Shown here: positions 59,592-64,000 of the stretch, piece by piece | How positions within the stretch are numbered: the stretch's first letter is position 1 | Layout: every line of letters begins with the position of its first letter | From: Candidatus Latescibacterota bacterium | GTDB taxonomy: Bacteria; JAAXHH01 | Direction of reading: 5' to 3' | Length of the DNA stretch: 64,000 nt | NCBI GenBank assembly: GCA_012270975.1 | Contig: JAAXHH010000011.1 | Location: 2,381-66,380, forward strand | Program-made: the position numbers and the translations under genes | The notes under the pieces: model-generated | What the model was told of the DNA's origin: nothing | Seen by the model: only the letters and a program-made list of their open reading frames with translations | The model's database searches: none

Positions 59592-59800
59592 AGTCGACGG
59601 CCACGATCGATCCATAGACTTGATCTTCGTGGTAAAACGCCTCCGGTCAAGCAGTTCGGCCCGTTCTTCAGTGGTCAGGCCGGCTTCGCACCTGCCTTGA
59701 TCCTGGTCGACCTGCTTGACCCAGTTGCGGATGGCTCGGTCGGTGAGATCGAACTCCTTGGCCAGCACTTCTCCGGCTGTGGCCGGCACGAACCAGGTTG
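59592..59800 (-). mobile_element. Fragment of an IS3-family transposase orfA
   Basis: On the minus strand, bases 59789-59637 encode VLAKEFDLTDRAIRNWVKQ, then DQDQGRCEAGLTTEERAELL, the helix-turn-helix and leucine-zipper start of IS3-type OrfA (HTH_Tnp_1). The N-terminus, the rest of OrfA, OrfB and terminal repeats are missing. Its left border abuts the truncated third peptide unit at 59591, so an insertion and later deletion most likely destroyed that copy. Confidence 0.75.
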
Positions 59801-59835
59801 ACCATTTAGGCGCACCGCAAGGGTTTAGTACATTT

Positions 59836-61035
59836 ATGGTATTCAGAGTTGCCTTGTCGCTGATTTTGTTGTTCGAAATCGTAAGTTTCCGGATTTCGTC
59901 AGCCATTGCCCAGACCAGCACCCTGCCAGATTCACTGAGTGAAACGGAATTCGGCGCGTTGATTCAGGATCTGTCCGGAGTAGGTAGAGACTTCCACACG
60001 GACAACTTCACTTCCAACGAGTCTACGTATCTGAATCCTCTGCCGATCCTGCGCAGACACGATCTTTCCCGCGGGGTTTATGTGGGTGTGGGACCTGAAC
60101 AGAACTTTTCATATATTGGCGCAATCCAACCTACAATGGCTTTCATCGTGGATATCCGCCGCAACAACATGCTGCAGCATCTCATGTACAAAGCTCTGTT
60201 CGCTCTGTCTGACACGCGGGCGGTTTTCCTTTCGAAACTGTTAAGCAAGCCCCTCTATGAAGACCTGCCGCGTATCAACAGGCTGTTTCGACGGACACCG
60301 GCCTGGATTGCGGGCGGCCGAGAGGCCTCGATCGGAGAACTGGTCGAATACTTCGACAGCGTCGCCCCGGATCCGGACCTGTACGACGAGAATATCAAAC
60401 AGATCAAGGAATTGGTAAAGGTACACGGGGTCGATAATGCCAACGACATGAGTGCATTAGAATACATTTACCGTGCGTTCTACCAACGCCAGCTCGATAT
60501 TCGCTACGATCTGCTCGGAAGCGACGGGAAACAACTACGAGAGGCTGCGGATCTTCGCGATCTTCTGCAGGCAACAACCACGGACGGAGAACCGGCCAGC
60601 TTCTTGGCCAACGATCATATCTTTAGCTATCTGAGAGAGATGCAAAGCCGTAATCTCATCGTGCCCGTGGTAGGCGATTTCGGTGGAGACCATGCTCTTC
60701 GTGCTATCGCAGAATATGTCAAGGCGCACGAGGCGACCATTTCCGTATTCTACACGTCCAATGTGGAGAGCTATCTTATTGCGGAAGGATATACCAGGTT
60801 TTTAAGGTACATCGCAAACATCGAACGTTTCCCGATTGACGAAACAAGTGTTTTCATCAGATCTTTCGCTAACGACAGCGATCCTCTGATGAAGTCCCAT
60901 CCAGATCGCTCTGGTAATCATCCCTTCACCACTTTGGTGCAACCCATTTCGATCCTACTTGAAGACAAACCTTGGGATGAATTGAGGCGATTCGATCTTT
61001 ACCGCTATATTGTAACCACCGGGAACCTGAAATGA
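59836..61035 (+). CDS. LIC_10091-like secreted protein
   Basis: About 399 aa with a signal peptide (VFRVALSLILLFEIVSF and a SSAIAQ cleavage). The body matches the LIC_10091-type family: SNESTYLNPLPILRR, then GVYVGVGPEQNFSYIGAIQP and AFIVDIRRNNMLQHLMYKALF, and a Rossmann-like VVGDFGGDHALRAIAEYV with ISVFYTSNVESYL. Family function is unknown; the second half is methyltransferase-like in layout. ATG at 59836 chosen because it begins the signal peptide; a frame from 59716 would run through the IS fragment. Its stop overlaps the TonB-domain gene by four bases (ATGA). Confidence 0.78.
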   Translation: MVFRVALSLILLFEIVSFRISSAIAQTSTLPDSLSETEFGALIQDLSGVGRDFHTDNFTSNESTYLNPLPILRRHDLSRGVYVGVGPEQNFSYIGAIQPTMAFIVDIRRNNMLQHLMYKALFALSDTRAVFLSKLLSKPLYEDLPRINRLFRRTPAWIAGGREASIGELVEYFDSVAPDPDLYDENIKQIKELVKVHGVDNANDMSALEYIYRAFYQRQLDIRYDLLGSDGKQLREAADLRDLLQATTTDGEPASFLANDHIFSYLREMQSRNLIVPVVGDFGGDHALRAIAEYVKAHEATISVFYTSNVESYLIAEGYTRFLRYIANIERFPIDETSVFIRSFANDSDPLMKSHPDRSGNHPFTTLVQPISILLEDKPWDELRRFDLYRYIVTTGNLK

Positions 61036-61547
61036 CGAATATGCATTTCGTAAAATCGAAGGAAAATCTGATCATGATCGCTATTCGCAAGGTTCCAATG
61101 TTATCATTGGTCCTTTCTGTAGCCGGCTGTGGCAATGATGGTCAACCACCCCAGGATGGCCAACCACCTCCGGCAGTCCAGGCGAGTCAGCTAGGGCGAC
61201 CGGACCAGGCAGCCGATCAGAAAGCTGGTATTTACTGGGCCACTACTGTGGACACGAGAGCAAAGCTTGTTTATATTCCTACTATGCCCGATGGCGACGA
61301 TCTCAATTTCGATGGCGTCACAGTGATTCAAGTCGTGGTAGGTACTGATGGCATAGTGGAAACGGCTTTTGTCGAGGGAGCGTCGGGTCGCGTTTCTGTG
61401 GACTCTCTGACGCTGGATATTGTTCGAAAAACGATCTGGACGCCGGCAATACATGACGGTGCCGTCGTAAAGATGCGCCAGTCGCTACCGATTATTTACA
61501 GGAAATCATTACAAACCCCTGGCGAGGAGACCGTCACCGAAGAATGA
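61032..61547 (+). CDS. TonB C-terminal domain lipoprotein
   Basis: 171 aa. Lipobox-like VAGC (around Cys33) after a hydrophobic segment, a repeated QPPQDGQPPP linker, then a TonB/TolA-type C-terminal domain: DGVTVIQVVVGTDGIVETAFV, SVDSLTLDIVRKTIWTPAIHDG and VKMRQSLPIIYR. Such stand-alone TonB-box domains are common in this type of genome as energy-transducer-like or envelope proteins. No ExbB/ExbD nearby. Translationally coupled to the LIC_10091-like gene. Confidence 0.75.
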   Translation: MTNMHFVKSKENLIMIAIRKVPMLSLVLSVAGCGNDGQPPQDGQPPPAVQASQLGRPDQAADQKAGIYWATTVDTRAKLVYIPTMPDGDDLNFDGVTVIQVVVGTDGIVETAFVEGASGRVSVDSLTLDIVRKTIWTPAIHDGAVVKMRQSLPIIYRKSLQTPGEETVTEE

Positions 61548-61614
61548 AGTGTAACGCGAGACACCCTGATCGACCAGTAAACGGACGTACCTTGCCGTAG
61601 AGTGCGCAGATCGT

Positions 61615-64000
61615 ATGTTCTCCCACCACCTCACGATCACCCTAAGGTCCTTCCTCAAACAAAGATCCCATACCATCATCAACGTCATGGGGCTGGCCAT
61701 CGCCATGGCCGCGTGCGTACTCACGCTGTTGTACATAAAGGACGAATGGACCTACGATACGCACCACAAACACGCTCCGCAGGTCTTCCGGCTGATCCAT
61801 GGCAACAACACGCGCATGGCGGGCGCGGCGGGCTCCGCGCTGAAACAGCACTTCCCGGAGGTCGCAAGTGCCGTGCGCATGCGGGCGACGCGGGCCATAT
61901 GGCTCATACGGTTCGGCGACCGCGAGTTCTACGAAGACCGCGTCTACTGGACCGAGCCTTCGCTGTTCGACGTATTCACCATACCCCTGCTCAAGGGAAA
62001 CCCCGATTCCGCGTTGGAGGGGCAGTACAGAGCGGTCATCTCGGAGTCCATGGCCAAGAAGTACTTCGGCGACGCGGACCCCATGGGCGAGGTCATGCGC
62101 CTGGACAACACGTACAGCTTTACCATCACGGGCATCATGGAGGATTTCCCGAGCCACACGCATTTCACCGCGGATATGTTCCTGTCGTTTGGGCCCGAGT
62201 TGAACTTCATAGACAACTGGTGGAGTGCGACCTACTATACTTACCTGCGTCTGAACGATCAGCGTCTCGCTCCTGACCTGACGTCAAAGTTCCAGTCTTA
62301 TTTCGACACCGAAATCAAGCCCGCGAACCCGCAGAGCATCCAGGATTACCGGTTTGCCCTTCAGCCGTTGGCCTCGATACACCTGCGTTCCAATCTCCTC
62401 AACGAACTCGAATCGAACAGCAGCATGGCGTACCTTTACACCCTCATGACGGGGGCCGTTTTCCTGCTGCTGATCGCCTGCATCAACTTCATCAATCTGT
62501 CCATGGTCCAGTCGACCGCCAAGGCGAAGGAAGTGGGCCTCATGAAGGTGTTTGGCGCGGACCGTTCCCGTATCGTCATGCAGTATCTGAGCGGGTCCGT
62601 ACTGATCTCGGGTCTGGTACTCTTACTGGCCGTTCTGCTGGCCCGCCTTTCGCTTCCGGCCTTCAACGCCGTGACCGGGAAGGCGCTGTCCATGGACCTG
62701 ATGCAGCATCTCGACGTCTGGCTTGGCCTTATCGCCATCTCGGTACTGGCGGGCGTGTTGTCGGGGAGTTTTCCGGCCATGGTCCTGTCCGGATATCGCC
62801 CGATGGACGCCCTGAGCCGCCGATTAAGCCAGGCGATCGACTATCCTTTCGTAAAACGGGTGCTCATCACCGTGCAGTTCACCCTCTCCGTGATCCTGAT
62901 CACCAGCACGGGGGTGGTGTACAATCAGTTGCAGTACATGATGAATGAACCTCCTGGTTTCGAAAAGTCTGACGTGGTGGTTGCCCCCCTGATCTCGGGA
63001 TTCTTCGTGGATACCGATACACAGGAATCCTCCGAGGGTTCCCAACAGTTTAGCATGAGATCGTCCGAGGGATTCCAGAACGAGTTGCTTCAGTCACCGT
63101 ATATCCAGGGTGTTTCCCTGTCGGACTACGTACCCGGACTCGCGCCGGGGCGGGGAATGATCGGGGAAACCATGGTGCGCAGAGGAGACGGCAGCGATAT
63201 CCCCGCGTCCACGTCCATCCGCATAGTGAACGTCGAACACGATTTCTTCGAGACCCTGGGCATGAATCTGATCCTGGGGACGAATCTGAAGCCACGAGAT
63301 ATGAGGGTCTTCAATCCGTTCGCCGTTCTTGAGATCGTGCTGAACGAAACGGCGGTGCGGCATCTGGGATGGACTTCCCCCGAAGAGGCCCTGGACAAGC
63401 CGGTGGAACTGGTCCACCCACGGTTTGTAAACCGAGGCAGGGTCGTCGGTGTGGTCCAGGACACCCACTTTCGTTCCCTCTACCAGCCCGTAGAACCCAT
63501 GGTGTTCTTAAGCAGTACTTTCGGGGAACACATGAGCGTTCGATTGCAGCCGGGCAGTACGTCCTCCGCGCTTGAGTACCTCAATGGCGTCTGGCAATCT
63601 CACTATCCGGAGATTCCGCTTTTCTATTCCTTTCTCGAAGACGACATAGACCGACTGTATCTGCCCGAAGAGCGACTTGGCACGCTCCTCGGAATATGCG
63701 CGTTGCTAGCCATTGTTCTGACCTTCCTTGGGCTGTTCAACCTGGTCTCCCTTACCATGCACCAGCGGACGAGGGAAATCGGCGTTCGCAAGATACTCGG
63801 CTCGACCCGGCCGCAGCTTGTTCAGCTATTGTCGAAAGAGTTCGTGGTCATGGCTGTCGCGGGGAGTTTTACCGCCTGGCCGATCGTCTACTTCGTCATG
63901 GACAGCTGGCTGCGGGATTTCGCCTATCGCACGGCGCCCAGCCCGGCGCTCTTCTTCCTGGCGGGCCTGGCCGTACTGGCCATCGCGACGGCCACGGTCG
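61615..64000 (+). CDS. MacB/FtsX-type ABC transporter permease (3' partial at window end)
   Basis: At least 795 codons, open to the window edge. Same architecture as the permease at 9712: N-terminal LRSFLKQRSHTIINVMGLAI, a MacB-like periplasmic domain (SEPSLFDVFTIPLLKGNP-type segment, SESMAKKYFGDADPMG), FtsX helices with KEVGLMKVFGADRSRIV, a second periplasmic domain (DFFETLGMNLILGTN), and C-terminal helices with REIGVRKILGSTRPQLV. Nearly complete by comparison, lacking only the last few residues. It belongs to the putative-peptide or lipoprotein-export permeases that need a separate ATPase. Its position after the peptide cluster could be chance. Confidence 0.88.
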   Translation, partial: MFSHHLTITLRSFLKQRSHTIINVMGLAIAMAACVLTLLYIKDEWTYDTHHKHAPQVFRLIHGNNTRMAGAAGSALKQHFPEVASAVRMRATRAIWLIRFGDREFYEDRVYWTEPSLFDVFTIPLLKGNPDSALEGQYRAVISESMAKKYFGDADPMGEVMRLDNTYSFTITGIMEDFPSHTHFTADMFLSFGPELNFIDNWWSATYYTYLRLNDQRLAPDLTSKFQSYFDTEIKPANPQSIQDYRFALQPLASIHLRSNLLNELESNSSMAYLYTLMTGAVFLLLIACINFINLSMVQSTAKAKEVGLMKVFGADRSRIVMQYLSGSVLISGLVLLLAVLLARLSLPAFNAVTGKALSMDLMQHLDVWLGLIAISVLAGVLSGSFPAMVLSGYRPMDALSRRLSQAIDYPFVKRVLITVQFTLSVILITSTGVVYNQLQYMMNEPPGFEKSDVVVAPLISGFFVDTDTQESSEGSQQFSMRSSEGFQNELLQSPYIQGVSLSDYVPGLAPGRGMIGETMVRRGDGSDIPASTSIRIVNVEHDFFETLGMNLILGTNLKPRDMRVFNPFAVLEIVLNETAVRHLGWTSPEEALDKPVELVHPRFVNRGRVVGVVQDTHFRSLYQPVEPMVFLSSTFGEHMSVRLQPGSTSSALEYLNGVWQSHYPEIPLFYSFLEDDIDRLYLPEERLGTLLGICALLAIVLTFLGLFNLVSLTMHQRTREIGVRKILGSTRPQLVQLLSKEFVVMAVAGSFTAWPIVYFVMDSWLRDFAYRTAPSPALFFLAGLAVLAIATATV

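Noticed and set aside
1-64000. CRISPR arrays, rRNA operons or complete insertion sequences
   Set aside because: No regularly spaced direct repeats with unique spacers, no rRNA motifs and no intact transposase were seen; the tandem repeats found are coding or short local duplications.

Overview
The window reads as a piece of a GC-rich, Gram-negative-type bacterial chromosome. The gene mix is three phytanoyl-CoA dioxygenase family proteins, Gfo/Idh and enolase-superfamily enzymes, TIM-barrel sugar isomerases, a sialidase, large FtsX/MacB-type permeases, a DUF6785-type membrane protein, and a sigma-54 activator. This mix is what I would expect from a Latescibacterota-like or neighbouring FCB-group bacterium from an environmental or host-associated metagenome. 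That assignment is an inference from gene content; no rRNA is present.

Layout. (a) 1-3190 is visibly AT-richer accessory DNA: the 3' end of a DNA methyltransferase/type IIG-like gene, preceded by an (AGAC)6 tract and three 113-bp-spaced motif blocks in three different frames, then three small genes of unknown function. (b) 3230-20918 is GC-rich: glycosylasparaginase, PhyH, mannonate dehydratase-like enzyme, AmpG-like permease, a cytochrome c/PCuAC/SCO copper-delivery operon, an ABC permease, sialidase, phosphohexomutase, AlkD, a DUF6785 membrane protein with M32 carboxypeptidase, and an ATP-grasp enzyme. (c) 21010-29073 holds housekeeping loci: HU, tRNA-Leu(UAA), tRNA-Val(GAC), a rhamnonate dehydratase-like enzyme, a possible mini-gene with a strong terminator, an unusual dihydroorotate dehydrogenase, Gfo/Idh, PhyH, and htpG behind a perfect consensus promoter. 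(d) 29113-34086 has an oligopeptide-binding lipoprotein, a secreted beta-propeller-like protein, and a coupled pair: a sugar kinase fused to a RapZ C-terminal domain, followed by a MurU-like nucleotidyltransferase. With the AmpG-like permease this suggests cell-wall amino-sugar recycling. (e) 34137-38330 is a small AT-richer defence island: an MjaI-type restriction-modification pair, an AAA ATPase/DUF4276 pair, and a decayed HicB. (f) 38985-45779 has a frameshifted lysine 2,3-aminomutase-like gene, an orphan HicB, and a four-gene operon of three PLP enzymes and an ornithine cyclodeaminase-like protein. (g) 46064-49854 has a MalK/UgpC-type ATPase, a DUF58/MoxR pair, and a heptad-repeat protein. 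(h) 49950-56070 is a six-gene minus-strand operon with a PhyH, a TIM-barrel isomerase, a ceramidase-like protein, a class III aminotransferase and a DUF6807 protein.

(i) 56243-61547 is the most unusual region. A PspF-like sigma-54 activator lies upstream of a good -24/-12 promoter. That promoter reads into a membrane-anchored thioredoxin-like protein (CGSC) and then a tandem array of small exported peptides with six conserved cysteines and many tryptophans. Two array units are intact (79 aa each, 380-bp period). A third is cut just after its ribosome binding site by an IS3-type transposase fragment. A secreted LIC_10091-like protein and a TonB-domain lipoprotein follow. I read this as a regulated, redox-assisted, cysteine-rich secreted-peptide system that I do not recognise as described. 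The window ends inside another FtsX/MacB-type permease.
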